DNA of 64,000 bases from Stictocephala bisonia (taxonomy: Eukaryota > Arthropoda > Insecta > Hemiptera > Membracidae): NCBI GenBank assembly GCA_035578905.1, contig JAQJVL010000255.1, positions 372,001 to 436,000 on the forward strand. The letters are read 5' to 3'. Both the position numbers and the translations under genes were made by a program. Below are positions 44,891-57,739 of this stretch, piece by piece; position 1 is the stretch's first letter, and each line of letters starts with the position of its first letter. Under the pieces are notes generated by a model that saw only the letters and a program-made list of their open reading frames with translations, made no database searches and had not been told where the DNA came from.

Positions 44891-45534
44891 TTGTATTTCC
44901 AATGCAGCAAGACTAAAATGCAAGTTAGTTGTTAGAATATTTAATGCGTTTCGTGGCCGTGTCAAGATGTCAGCTTATTCACTTCAAAGATTGATTGAAG
45001 CTCCGATAAGGTGAATTTAAAGGTGCTCGTCTTTGATGAATTGGTGAACCACTGAAGTGTGAACGTTGGCTATCTATCAAGCAACACCTACTCTCCCTTA
45101 GACAACACCCAAACGCAGGTGACTTGGACATCCAACATGGACACCCCAGAGTCATTTAGTACTTTCCTTGCCTATGGCAACCATTGAGTGGATTAGCTGC
45201 TTTAGTATTAAAAGAACTGAGTACGGAACCTGCCGTCCTATCACTCAGGATAGCAGTGTTACTTCACAGAAGATGTGACTAGTCTAACAAAAGTTATTAC
45301 TACCTCAAATTAGATAATAAATAATAATACACTTCACTAATTCAGAACACTGCATTCGAACACAATATTGCAATACAATCCACTATGAAAATTACCAACT
45401 CTAAATGGATAACACATTTAATTGTAGAGATGCAAAAAAACGAAAATGGATCTCGTAGAAGATTTTGGATTTGAGAATTTACTATTTTTTTTTTACCTTT
45501 GATCAATTCTGAACATTTCAATACCATACACATA

Positions 45535-46364
45535 TAAAGGGTGTCCAACTTCGACTATTGCATATTTTAGAGGATCCTTTGTCGGGTTAATACAAGCAAA
45601 TAATGCTATATAACATGTGTTCTATCTCGATTCCTTTTCTATCTGTGTGGCTGTATATGTTTTTTACAAAAATTTGATTATCTCAAAAACCATTTGACAT
45701 ACAACACTGAATTTTGGTATCAAAGTCAATCATAAAATCACATTTCATGTAAAAAGTCTGAAGTCTAAAATTATCGGTTTCAAAATGGCGGCTGTCTAAA
45801 ATTGTTAAACTCAAATATAAAAAAAAACTTCAACAGTATGCCAATTTAAAAGATCAGGTGACAATTAACAGATATAGTTAATTTTTTGTAACTTAAAGCA
45901 TTGTTAACTGAGTACTCTTTACCCATGTAACAATGCTTTCAGTCACAAAAGATTAATTACCTCTGTCAATTATCACCAGATATTTTAAATTGGCATATTG
46001 ATGAATTTGGCATAACACATTCTACAAATATTGTTTCTTAACATTTTTAGCTAAAATGTTTAGTTTTTTTTATATTTGTGTTTAAAAAATTTAGACAGCC
46101 GAATTTTGGAACTGATAATTTTAGACATTCAGCCTTTTTAAATGGAATATGTCTTTTTAAATGGAATATTCAACTTTCATACCAAAATTCACTATTGTAT
46201 GTCAAATCGTTTTTGAGATATTTAAATTAATGTAAAAAACACATTCAGACGCACAGATAGAAAAGGAATTGAGATAGGACACATTTTATATGGCATTACT
46301 TGCCTATATTAATATGATCAACAATCCTTCAAAATATGCGACAATCGAAACTGGACACTCTTTA
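45535..46364. mobile_element. Foldback element, 830 bp, arms of about 370 bp
   Basis: Termini TAAAGGGTGTCCAACTTCGA (45535) and the complement of TCGAAACTGGACACTCTTTA (46364) are inverted, and similarity runs inward through gcatattttagaggatcctt / ttcaaaatatgc, tctcgattccttttctat / atagaaaaggaattgagata, aaccatttgacatacaa / ttgtatgtcaaatcgtttt and taaaattatcggtttcaaaa / ttttggaactgataatttta. The middle (about 45840-46040) also pairs (caatttaaaagatcaggtga / tcaccagatattttaaattg). No coding capacity. Target duplication not clear. Confidence 0.85.
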
Positions 46365-47224
46365 TTAAACAAGAAAACATTTGAGTTATACAGAGTTAAT
46401 AAAAAGTCTGGAGACCAGTTATTATTTTAAAAACTATTGAAAGAAATGTAATGAAACTTTGTAGTTTTGTACACTTCTCTTTTCCAAAAATTTGTACATA
46501 TTTTACTTGTTTTTCGCATAGCCAGGGTATGGCCCTTGAAAAGAGTTTTAATGATTTTAAATGTAAGCTTACCTAGAGTTATATCTCATTTTAAAGGTTT
46601 TTGTATGTACGATCTTACTCTATACAAAAATATATTTTGATATTTCCAGAAATTTGGGAATCTTCTTATAATTAGATCTAAATGCTAGCTGAATACCTTC
46701 TGAATTTTTTTAACTAACTCTTGCTCTTACTGCAATAGAGGATGTCTAAGCTTATTGTAGATAGAATATTTACAAAGAATATTATATAATCAGATATTTG
46801 AGTTTTCAAATAATATTTACTTTAAGATTAGTTTAAACCTAACCTATGCAAGCCGATACTTCTTACTCAAATATTATTATTGATACAAACAAGCCTACAA
46901 CAAACTTATCTACTATAATCTTCAAAATTTTTCTCCCAGGTTACTGGATACAATTCTACATCAGAATAAGATCTCCGAATTTTAAATTTATAATAAAAAT
47001 GAAAGTTTGTATAAATAATCTCAAAACTTTTGTGAGTGAGATTATTTTGAACAATCTCTAAATAACATTTGCAGTATTTAATACAAACCATTATTAATAT
47101 TAATACCCGTGGATACCAATTCTTATTTTAAAATGCATTTCTTCTTTATTTTTTTAATTGTTTTGTTGTATAGATATGAAATCGCAAGACAATCCCTATG
47201 CAGTTTGTTAATTGTCTGTTTGCC

Positions 47225-47380
47225 AGCATGTTGGCTCAGTGGCTGGCTTTGGACTGCGGAGGGCAAGGCCCATTCAAGGTTCGAGTCCCCACTGAGCCAA
47301 CAGTCATACTTCACTCGTTGAATGAAGTTCATTCACAGACCTGTAGGCCCTTGTGAACTGGCAAGTGAAGTTTTTTTTAG
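47225..47380 (+). mobile_element. tRNA-like SINE
   Basis: A-box-like TGGCTCAGTGGCTGG and B box GGTTCGAGTCC lie within a head whose ends are perfectly complementary over 14 bases (TGTTGGCTCAGTGG at 47228 and CCACTGAGCCAACA at 47289). D and anticodon arms are not normal, so a functional tRNA is unlikely. The tail continues with attcacagacctgtaggccc to a T run near 47372. Confidence 0.7.
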
Positions 47381-47538
47381 TTAAAAAAATTTTTGAAATT
47401 AAATATTTGATATGTCAAAAACTCTCAAAGACTTTTATTAGCCTACCGTATGCTGATTTAACAATAGTTAAGGTTGATATTTTTATGGATTATTTGTTTT
47501 TCAACATGTCTTTAATTCGGAGGAAAAAGAAATTTGTG

Positions 47539-47582
47539 GTAAAGTAGACCAATCAAAGTGAAATTTGCTTGGTCTACTTTAC
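47539..47582. repeat. Short perfect hairpin
   Basis: GTAAAGTAGACCAA and TTGGTCTACTTTAC, 14-bp arms with a 16-base loop. Purpose unknown. Confidence 0.8.
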
Positions 47583-48311
47583 CTTCACTTTAGAATGTAT
47601 AAATAGTGTGCGACAGGCCTGCTGAAAACATAACATTTTAAGTTCAATTACAAGGGGTAAGACCATTTACGGATAGGAATCAAACAATGTAAGTGTTATC
47701 ATATAACGTAATTGTCAGTATTTTCATTAATGTGTACTCTCATTCACTTTAGTGTACTTATTATTATATTATCACCGTTAACATATGTTATGTTCTTATG
47801 ACAGGAGAAATGTTTTATATTAGGATGGATGTTTCTATGAGCTACTACAGAAAATAAAAAGTTTCATATATGTCATACTTGAAGTTTCAAAATATGTCTA
47901 AATTGTTCACACTATTCCACCAATATTTTGCAGTATTTTTATGTGATTGTTTTTATATTTAGTCAATACAACATAAATAATTTCATTGGTATGGATTTAC
48001 CATCCTTGATAAGTGAATAATTAAGTTAACAATGATTTTTAATTTCGGTGTTTTCATTGTTAGGTGATGTGTGGAAAGTGATGTTTGAAACATTTTCCAA
48101 GATCTAACAGTTGGTATAGATCCATGATGGTTACAGTGGTTTGCTGTATTTCTCATAGTCTACCGTCTAATAGAGCAAAAATATATCTGTTGTGAAGTTC
48201 TGTATAATGGCTGGGAAGAATGCACATAACAATTATTACTCTCTGTGTTTTTGTAAATGCTCATTATGTTTGGAGTTACTGTTCTCAAACAAATTGCATT
48301 GTATATCTACT

Positions 48312-48644
48312 TTTAGGTTAGGTTAAAGGGCACTAGGCCAGGAATTAGTATATTAAGAGAGATAGGACATCAGCAAACTTACCTTAAAAGACAAGTTCAC
48401 TAACATCAGAGTAGTAGTCACAAACACAAAATACACAAAAGCTCACAAATTTTCAACACCACTGGCATTTTCTTCAGGTGAGTAGAGGGAGAGGTGTACT
48501 CCCTCTACTCACCTGAAGAAAATGCCAGTGGTGTTGAAAATTTGTGAGCTTTTGTGTATTTTGTGTTTGTGACTACTACTCTGATGTTAGTGAACTTGTC
48601 TTTTAAGGTAAGTTTGCTGATGTCCTATCTCTCTTAATATACTA
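48312..48644 (-). mobile_element. Perfect 147-bp-arm palindrome, Penelope-related, with target duplication
   Basis: Arms 48344-48490 and 48500-48646 are exact inverted copies as far as I can read, with a 9-base loop (gaggtgtac). The whole insertion is flanked by ATTGTATATCTACT at 48298-48311 and 48645-48658. On the minus strand the right-hand palindrome end leads into CCTGGCCTAGTGCCCTTTAA (48322-48342), the family terminus shared with the Penelope-like copies. In the + arm: CTCAC (48508), CTGAAGA (48513-48519), ATGCC..GGTGT hairpin (48522-48534), GAAA (48536-48539), AATT, GTGAG (48544-48548). Confidence 0.8.
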
Positions 48645-50884
48645 ATTGTATATCTACTGTATCCACCCCTCTGAGATTCAGTGGCCTTGGTGCTTTTTGG
48701 TCCATAATGTAGTAGATTGCTTTAGTTTTCTTTTTTGTCAGATTGAAGTTGGAATCTCTGTAAATTTTTTTCAGAAGATTTATGTTTTTCTCCAAGGAAA
48801 AACCTTACAGAGCCAATCAGTATTCAACTTCATCACAAAAATGGATTGGCTGTTTCAAGTAAAGTATGATCACCAGACCCGTACCAGCTAGTTTGAGCAA
48901 TATTAAGATTCTCTTTTCTATGTTTTTTTCTTTTTTTTCATTAAGTCTATCCAATTAACGTGTTTTATTTTTGTAGTAACATTTACCCATTTAAACAGTG
49001 CTGCTGGTACAGGCTCACACTACGGTTCAACTACACCTTGTGTAGCAGACAATTGTACATTGTGCAGACTTAATCTCCTCAAATCAGTTTTAAATAATCG
49101 GAAATAGACTCTCTAGAATCAAAGACAGCTAGCTACTCAAGGTTTGGTAGGAAAACGTCAATGTCTTCACTATCTGGTCAATGCAATAGAGTAGCCACCA
49201 AGTTACCCTCATATTTGGTTTCAACTGTATTCATATTCAGTACCTTATGTAGTTTCTACCATCTGGTCGAACTTCACAGTCGTAGTGAATTCAAAAGTGA
49301 CGGTCTTAAATTGTTACACAAAAGTAGAGATATTAATTTGCGTAATGTTTTATTTTTAAATATGATTCTCTTATTTAGTGATATTATGTGTGGTTATGGG
49401 GGTTCCTTGTTTTCCTTAATGACGAGCCTTTTGTTTGTTTTTCTTTTTAATGTTAGGACAGCATTGTACAGATAATTTAGCTTGATTGTTGAATGGCATT
49501 ACATTTGTTATGAACTACACCTGTGAACTTTCCAGATCGATGATCGTGATCTGGAATGATATAGAACTACCAACTGACATACCTCTGTTGTTTTACTAAA
49601 CTACAAATTATTAATTACTGTTTGTCCAGTTTGTTGTTATTAGTTTTTTCTTCAGTTAACCTATGTTATTTAAACAATGATGATCACTATTTTAATTTTT
49701 ATATATTTGTGATTTTAGAGAACTGATCATGGCACAGTCTAATAATTAGACTAAAAATGTGGTTTGTTTACCTTCTTGCATTACAAATTTACGTCACTAA
49801 ACCTTTCACAATATTTTGGTAAAACGGGCTTATCATCCTCGGAAAAGAGAGAGTCTTAAAAACATTGAATGTTTAACGAGACCCTTTGGTTTAAGGTTGA
49901 TAATTGTAGTTTACCAATTACCAAAATCTAGGTTTTGAGTCTAAGCAGTTTCCATGTGAATGGAATTTAAAAATTATAACTTTGAGCCTGTACCATACTA
50001 TATCTAACAGATTGGCAGAAGAGGTTGTGAATAGCTAATTGGATGTTGGAGAAATGCACAGAAGCGAACAGAGATATTGAATTATAGTTGTTAAATTACA
50101 ACAATCCGAACTGCTTAGCAACTGACACATAAGAGAAAAAAAATGATCTGTTAAAAGACATCTCTTGTTTCTGAAGGTGTATTAAAATCAGTGCTGTCAA
50201 AATAAAAAGTTTACTGCAGTGCTCACTGAGAACGAGGTGCAAGAGAGATGGACACATATTTGCAATGGTGAATAAGTATGGATACAAGATACTATGACCC
50301 AAGCATGAGAGAAAGGTGTTGGAGAAATTAATCAAACTTCTATCATACATTGTTGAAATTAAAAACAACAGAGTAAAAAGAATAAATCATATTAGAAGGG
50401 CAAAGTAGTTTGAGTAGGAGGACAGTATTGTTGTTCAAAGAGGGAAGTGATGTAAAATTGAACTACCTATTTACTTACCACCTGTTATTAATTAATACTT
50501 TCAAGATCGTTCTTTTTAGTTTTTCAGTTTGATTATGCCATTAATAGAATGATTATCGCTATTTTATACAATTCTTATTTTAAATAAATATTCTAATGCT
50601 TCTCTACAAATCATTAGTTCCAATATGTTATAATTTTTTGTCAGTTAGTAGTAAAAGTGGAACCACATTATTGCTGTAGTAAGAATCATTGGAAGCTAAT
50701 ACTGATTCAGACAATCGCTGAAAGTACAACATTTTGTCTAATGATTTAAGGACATTGTTGTTGCAACTAGGATTAAATTGTAAATAGAACATTACTCCTT
50801 TGGAAATATAGAATCCTTAACACTCAGAAGTGCTGTTGGATCAAATGTTGGAATTATAACTAGGCATTTACATGTTGTTAGCTG

Positions 50885-50965
50885 TCTCCCCTCAATACCG
50901 CTGGGTGGGTAATCACCACAATATGTGTACGGACGTCATCAGCACAATACATGTATGGATGGGTT
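50885..50965. repeat. Left remainder of a 36-bp minisatellite split by a hAT element
   Basis: gggtgggtaatcaccacaat atgtgtacggacgtcatcag cacaatacatgtatggatgg: two units of the minisatellite also seen at 57.8 kb. It continues at 54320 on the other side of the transposon. Confidence 0.7.
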
Positions 50966-53900
50966 CAGTGGCGTAGCGAGGATTTTGGCGCCATGGAGCG
51001 ACTCAACTGCTGGCGCCCCCCCCCTCGAACACTATCATCAATCGGTAACCGACATCCACACCTCACTCTACCACGGTAAAAACGGTTGATCCCTATGACC
51101 ATATAAAATGTATGCTAATTACTGATAGATTACATTCTTCACAAAGTTTCATTCCTAGTAAGAAACCTAGTTTGAATTTATAACAAGAGAATTTAAATAT
51201 AAATTGTATTGGATTCGGGATAAAAATAAAAACATGTTCCATATTTTAATAAACTTGTATTATATTTATATTATCTCTACTAACACAGCATAACAATAAG
51301 GTGGTTAGACAGACTTGTTATTTTTAAGTTCAGTTCATGTAAAACATGAACATAGTTACAAAAATAACTCACATCTTGCTGGCTTAGCTAATCTTCTTTC
51401 GTGACTTAACACTTGCAAACTCTGTTACTGCGTCGTCTAAGTCTATGTTCTTGGCTCTGCTGCGTTCTATGGAGATGGTTGCTAAGGAACTCAGACGCTC
51501 TTGAGACATGGTGCTGCGAAGATAGTTCTTTATCAGTTTTAGTTTTGAAAATGATCTCTCTGCACTTGCGGTTGTAACAGGTAATGTCAAAAAAATTAAA
51601 CAAGCATTCACAACATCTGGAAAGCTAGAACCAACTTGAGCACGCACTATCAAAGTATCAGCAAGTTCCCTTATACTTTTGAGTTTTTTTATGTGACTTG
51701 AAAAACAAGTTTTTAGCCTTACAAGCTGTAGACCTAGGTTAGGAGAGACATCATCTACGTAGTTAAGTACCAAGATTTTGCTTGATTCTAAGATTTCCTC
51801 GTCACTTGCATCACCTAAAAAAGAAGGCTTCAGACACTGGAAACTCGTGGTGATGTGAGTAACAGCCTTAAAACGCTCTGTCAGCTGTATTGTGATTATG
51901 TCGAGGCTACGGTTGAACACCTCAACCCGGAAACGTTTCTCCTTGTCTATAATGGGGTCATCAACTTGCACTTCATCAAACATTCTTTTCTTCTTTTTTG
52001 TTCTTGATTCAGTGAAACGTGGTACAACTTTCCATTTTAAGCAAAGTTTAGTTGCATCGTCTTTAACTATTTGCCACTCACTTCTAAGTTTGGTGATTTT
52101 TGTTTTAAGATTCAAGAGCATTTTTGTTGCGTGCTCCAAGTCTTCTTCGGTACTTTGAAGTTTTTTTGGAAATTATGTCCATAGTTTCAAGCAGCACACT
52201 TTCCATTACAATCAAAATGACTGTCGGAAACTGCTCAAAATATTTTAAAAGTGATTTAGCTTGGCGTTGTTCTTCTTGGTCTTTACCTTCTAACGTTAGG
52301 AAAGTCAGTACTTTCATTATGTCAAAATAACCGCAACGAAGGGCGTCGACGGCTTGGTTTCTTGAGCTTCACCTTGTTGGACATACTTTCTTCAAGGTTT
52401 TTTCCAACATAGTCGATTTGGTCAACAATGACCATCGTGATATGGCTTTAAAAAATACATATAGACTTTGAACGTTGTCAAAGAAATTCCTGATTTCATA
52501 AATATTTGTTACTGAGTCTTGAATTACCAGGTTAAGTGCATGAGCACAACAGTGAATATACTTAGCTGCAGGATTTTTACTTTTTATTCTTGCTTGAAGG
52601 CCTGAATAAATACCACTCATATTAGCGGCTCCATCGTAGCCTTGCCCTCGAACTTTAGATATATCTGAGTATTCTTCTATAATATTTAATACAATATTTA
52701 CTAAGTACTCTGATTTCTGGCTTTCTACTTCCATAAAGCCACCGAACGCTTCTTCTATAACTAGTTGTACTGGCCTTTCATCATCGTCAGTTTTTATCTT
52801 TACATAACGAAACACTGTGCTCAATTGATCTATTTTTGCTATATCTTGAGTTGTATCAAAGATAATAGTCACATAAGGGCTTTTCTTCATTTCTTCCTTT
52901 ATTTCTTTTTTTATCTCGTTGGAAATTAGGTTGATCAGCTCATTTTGAATTTGAGGGCTAAGGTATTTAATGGTACGTTTGGGTAGCTTAATTAAATCTG
53001 CTAGGACCTGGTCATATCTTGCTAGCATATGTACTACCTCAAGGAAATTTCCTTTCGACTTAGTTGCATCATCAGTTAATCTATGTTCTCTCAGTGGTAA
53101 GTCATTTGTAGCTAATGTAATAATGACGTCTACAACTCGCCTTAAAACTTGTCTCCAGTAATCAGTGGCTTTTTTAATCTCTTCCAGACTCTCACTATCA
53201 ACCGTTACGCCTAACTGCCAGCGGTAATATATTTCACATGCAATTGCATGACTTTGCGAATTTTCTTCATGATCTTTGATGTTTCGTCCTAAATGTGCCC
53301 AATCAGATGTACCTTTCGAAAACCCCACATCACTACATGTCATATTGAAAAGCCAGCATGGCTGGCAATAGCAAACATTGAGAATTTTTGAGTAGCATAA
53401 CCAATTACGTTTTATGGTCAACTGGTTTTCTTTGTTCTTTTGAAAATACCACTTCTCGTCAAACCCTCTATTTTTATTTCTGCCATCTTTTTTCTCTTGG
53501 GAACTGCCCTTTAGGTTGGTGAGGGCCTAATTTAATTATTAATCGTTTTTGTTCAGCTGTAAGATCACCTTTAAAATTACCCTTGTGTACCGGGTCGTTT
53601 GTCAGAAGAACTTATAATAGCTTCATTAATCTGTTTTTCTGAACTTTCGCCCAACTCTTCTATTATGTTTTCAGGCTCTAGAACAATATCAGAATGGGTC
53701 AAAAGAATACCTGGGTCTGCGTGTTCAGGTACAGGTGTTTGCTTCAACTCCTCAACGCTTGTAGGTTCTTGTGAGCTGCAACTGGGTCCTTGAAAAACTG
53801 CAGGTTCCCTCGAAAAGTATGAAGATAACTTCTTTACTTTCTTAAGTTCTTGATTTTCTGCGTCCTCCTTCTCTTTTTTTCGTTTCCGATACTCTGCACC

Positions 53901-54319
53901 ACTTAGTTTTTTGGACATTATTTACTAAAGATTGTCACGATAATTCTTAACACATACACTAACCTACAATATGAAGATCAATATATTAATAGTTAACATA
54001 AACGTATTTAAAAATCAGTACTTTGCAAATCAAATAGAAACAAAAGTAAGACAATGACTCGGTGGGTATGCACAGACACTTCACTGTCTCCGCTCAGGTC
54101 ACTAAACTAGACTGAAAGAGTGAAGAGTGACGAAAACAATGTGCGATGTGCGTCGAGGGTGGTGGGAAGTGGGAGGGGTGCTTCCCGCGCGCCACTCTGT
54201 GTAGTCTTGTTCTAAAATTAGCGTTTCTGGCTTCTGGAACTTCCCGCCCCTCAAGGCGCCCACCCTGCCGCCCGCCCTGGAGCTACCGCTCCACTCGCTC
54301 CTCTGTCGCTACGCCACTG
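50966..54319 (-). mobile_element. hAT-superfamily transposon (ZMYM1-like), 3.35 kb
   Basis: Inverted termini CAGTGGCGTAGCGA at 50966-50979 and its complement ending at 54319. Perfect 8-bp target duplication GATGGGTT at 50958-50965 and 54320-54327, lying inside a minisatellite. The transposase gene is on the minus strand, 51384-53918. Confidence 0.96.
51384..53918 (-). pseudogene. ZMYM1-like hAT transposase (TTF-type zinc finger), inactivated
   Basis: ATG at 53918 (MSKKLSGAEYRKRKKEKEDA), the usual start of this family. After a frame change the gene continues near 53490 with KWYF and NWLCYSKILNVCYCQPCWLF (TTF-type zinc finger), VTIIFDTTQDIAKIDQLSTV (first catalytic Asp region), GQGYDGAANMSG (second Asp), and HCCAHALNLVIQDS. 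At 52366-52368 the Trp of the conserved CPTRW is a TGA stop; the same frame then goes on to about 52150, where a second frame change leads to the C-terminal dimerisation part (PVTTASAERSFSKLKLIKNY) and stop at 51384. At least one nonsense and two frameshift changes. Confidence 0.9.
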
Positions 54320-54400
54320 GATGGGTTGGTGGTCATCACCAACGAACACATAAGACCAATAGAAGGGACAAGTTCATATATCCAGCACTGCAGAGTCTGA
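54320..54400. repeat. Right remainder of the split minisatellite
   Basis: gatgggttggtggtcatcac caacgaacacataagaccaa: one to two degenerate units that join to 50885-50965 when the hAT element and one copy of its target duplication are removed. Confidence 0.6.
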
Positions 54401-55590
54401 GCTTCAGTGACAAATCAAAATCAGACTTGGAAATTCAAACATTCTGACTTAAATAATGTAATGCAGTATTTTAATAATATAAATCTAAAAGTCAATCTCA
54501 AAAAATCGAATTACATCAGTTTTAACTTACGCCAAACCGACTTAGACGGTACTCTAACCGTTATGTTGTCAGAAACTGAACTCGAAGAAGTCCAATCAAC
54601 TAAATTTCTTGGAATATACCTGGAACAAAGTTTATCCTGGAACGATCACACAAACAAGATCTGTTCTAAATTAGCATCAGGTATATATTGTTTGAGATAT
54701 TTGTCCAAATACTGCCCGATTGACATTCTTATGACGGCGTATTATGGGATCATATACCCACATCTATCCTATGGGGTGATATTGTGGGGTGGATGCTCAA
54801 ATAGAGAATTTTTGCAAATATTCAGACTGCAGAAAAAAGCAGTACAAATTATTTTAAAATTAAAAAGCAGAGATTCGTGCATAACTGCATTTCAGAATCT
54901 AAAACTGTTGACCCTGCCCTGCATTTATATATTGGAAACAATCAGTTACTGCATGACCAAATGCACTCTAACTAGAGGCACCGACATACACGGACACAAC
55001 ACCAGAGGCAGGGAAACCTACCGAACTGGGCAACACAGGACGGTGGTTTTCGAACATCTTCCTTCTCAGGCCGGTGTTCGATTAATCAACAGTTTACCCA
55101 ATGAATTCAAATGTGCACAGGTGCCCAAGGCATTGAAGGCTCGTCTTAAAAACGTACTTATATCAAACGCTTTCTACAGCGTGGACGAGTTCCTTGCACA
55201 TAACTGGGAGACCTAGTAATGCCAAATGACCCTCAAATATTGGCATGGCACAGGGAGGTGGAGTGGCCGCTATCTATTTATTTAGTTATGTATTTATTTA
55301 TTTAGTTTTAATATTTTAACCCAGTATAAATGAGAGCGTGAATGTAAGACAGCTTGTATGTTTGTATGAACCTATTTATTTAGTTATATATTTATTTAGT
55401 TTCAGAATTTTAACCTAGTATAAATGAGAGAGTGAATGTAAGACAGCTTGTATGTTTGTATGCACCGTTTTTAAGATTGTATGTATAGGATAGATTATTT
55501 TTATTATTAAAATTGACTATTGCGATGCAATTCATGTAATTGTCTTCATGCAATAAAAAATTTGAATTTGAATTTGAAAAATTTGAATTT
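54400..55590 (+). mobile_element. 5'-truncated Jockey/CR1-like LINE
   Basis: Begins inside reverse transcriptase, ends with a non-coding 3' region that has two similar blocks (tgagagcgtgaatgtaagac / tgagagagtgaatgtaagac, 55332 and 55425) and a TTTGAATTTGAA repeat tail at 55560-55590. Only the last quarter of ORF2 is left. Confidence 0.88.
54407..55216 (+). pseudogene. LINE ORF2 C-terminus (RT thumb and end), open
   Basis: An uninterrupted 269-codon frame: SDLNNVMQYFNNINLKVNLK (RT after the catalytic box), TKFLGIYLEQSLSWNDHTNK (LGI.LD..LSW motif), ASGIYCLRYLSKYCPIDILM, TAYYGIIYPHLSYGVILWGG (Y.SLI.P.L.YGI..WG), then HGHNTRGRETYRTGQHRTVV and a final NAFYSVDEFLAHNWET with stop at 55214. It is a 5'-truncated copy, as left by incomplete reverse transcription; lack of stops points to recent insertion. 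It starts in the minisatellite remnant and has no start codon of its own. Confidence 0.9.
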
Positions 55591-57739
55591 GAGCTCATGG
55601 CCTCCAATCTTGGTATCACTTAGAAAGAGCAAAACACGCCTGGAAGAGTAAAACATTTTAATGCGCACGTTTGAAATAATCTCTGATTTAAAATACTTAG
55701 AAATTAAATAAAATTACTAAATTTTACATGTGTTGAAAAAATTAGTTTGTGATCATGATATTGTAGTTTACAATGAGTAATTTAATTTTATTACATACTA
55801 AATAAATTATTAAAATTGATTTTTTTCTATGAATTTTAGATTTTAATATGAAAAAGTTAGTTGGCTCCCAAATTTTTTTTTTTTTTTTTTTTTGTCAGAG
55901 AAGTAATGTAATTGGGAAAGATGTAGATAAATAGTTATACTTACAGAATCAGATTTTTTTAAAAATCTTTCTGGTCTACTTTTTTTATAATTATTTTTGA
56001 AGTTTCGCATTTGACTCGACCAATGCATACGCACGCCGAGTTGGGTGGCGCTGCCTCATATAACCTAATGCTTACTGCTCACATCAGACCGAATCGAACT
56101 GTTAAGTTATGATGTTATTAATATATTACTATTACTTGTTCAATCCTGTTGTAAACAATATTAATAATTTTAAAAAGTATTACATTTATAGTATTCATAA
56201 TCAAGTTACTATAAAGAAGTTACCTGTGAGAAAAACCATATATATATATATATTAGTAAATTAATTTGATAGTTGCAAAAATATACTATAAAATGTTACT
56301 AAAATTTAATTTTAGTACCATTACCAACAAAATTAATAAATAAACTTGAACACAAAAATATAGATTTAGAAATTAAAAAAAAATCATAATAGAAAAACCA
56401 TTCTATTATGAATTTTTTTGATGAACTAATTCATAATTAGTAATTTTTGACATCAGAAAAAATATTAAACTGTGATGCTTTTAATTAGTTTTCTAGCGTT
56501 ATACAATTTAGCCTAAAGCAGCAAGCCAACTTACATTGTAACATATCTAAAAAGGAGTTTAAAATATAATAATATTACCTTAAGAAACATAGTAGCGTAT
56601 TAGAAAACCTCAATTGTACAAATCATGAGGATAAATTTTAATCATTGTAATTAAAAATTGCAAAAAATAAATAAAATAAAGTAATGTAAAATAATTAATT
56701 AAAACTAAACAGGAAAATAGGTGACAATACATAGACCTACAACCAGATATAGGAACTAATATAGAAAAAGTGAACTAGTAGGCCACAAAAGTATAATAAC
56801 CATGCTGATTACGTGTAATGAATAATATATAATATAATAATGAATGATACAATAATGAGCAATACAAAAATACATTCGGCTTACTGATGATTAATAATAT
56901 AATACAGTGCAATAAGTAACAATACCATGTATAAAGGAGCAATTTAATAATGAACAATTAGTAGCTTTATAACAATGCTGACTAAATACTAAAAGTGGTA
57001 AAATTTTAAGAAGCATTTTTTTAAAATTTACATTGCATCCAATTAATTAACTGGTAATTAATTCTTACTGACCCATAAATGTTACAGTTTTTGTGATATG
57101 GTTTTTGATTTTTATTTGTGAAATAACTCACTTAATAATTTTGAAAAGTAGAATAGCCTTACTGTAAAGTATTTTTTGCAAACAGCTTTCATGAGTAATA
57201 TGACATGGTTATGGTCCGTACTGAAGTCATGTGGATCATCTGAGGGTGACTCATCGGCTGCTGCCGCCATCTTATAACTATCTTAAGTTTGCTATAAAGT
57301 GTTAGATTTTATAATTTTGCTAGCCCTCAGAAAGACCGTTTTTATTGTTGTTGCCGGCTGATATAGCAGGGAGATGACACAGTGAAGTTCAGCTATAAAC
57401 AAACACTTGGTGTGGACTGAACTCACAGTATGGATGATGTAGTTAATGATTCCTAAAACTCTAAAAATATATCACCAGTTGACCAGTCAGAAGAATGACA
57501 AATTCCATTGCTTCCAGTAGGAGCACTAATCAAAACATAAATTTTGAAGTGTAATTAGGGAAACACAAATAGAAATTAAATTAAATTCCCTACAGCACTA
57601 TTACGTGGAAAGAAAATGGTTTTTAAACCCCTCTAAGATGTGACTCAACCAATACGTTCATATTTTTTTGAAGTCATCACTGGGTGTTGTGTGGACCGAA
57701 GAAACCTCTCTTGTTTGTTTATGGATGCGCGAGAAGATC

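Noticed and set aside
44760..45280. Possible antisense retroelement coding region
   Set aside because: Some GC-rich, protein-like stretches, but no motif of any retroelement family could be identified.
49161..49475. 104-codon frame with hydrophobic segments
   Set aside because: No recognisable family, poor start context and located within a GluCl intron; could not be supported as a gene.
50096..50368. 90-codon minus-strand frame
   Set aside because: AT-rich hydrophobic translation, no motif and no neighbouring signals.
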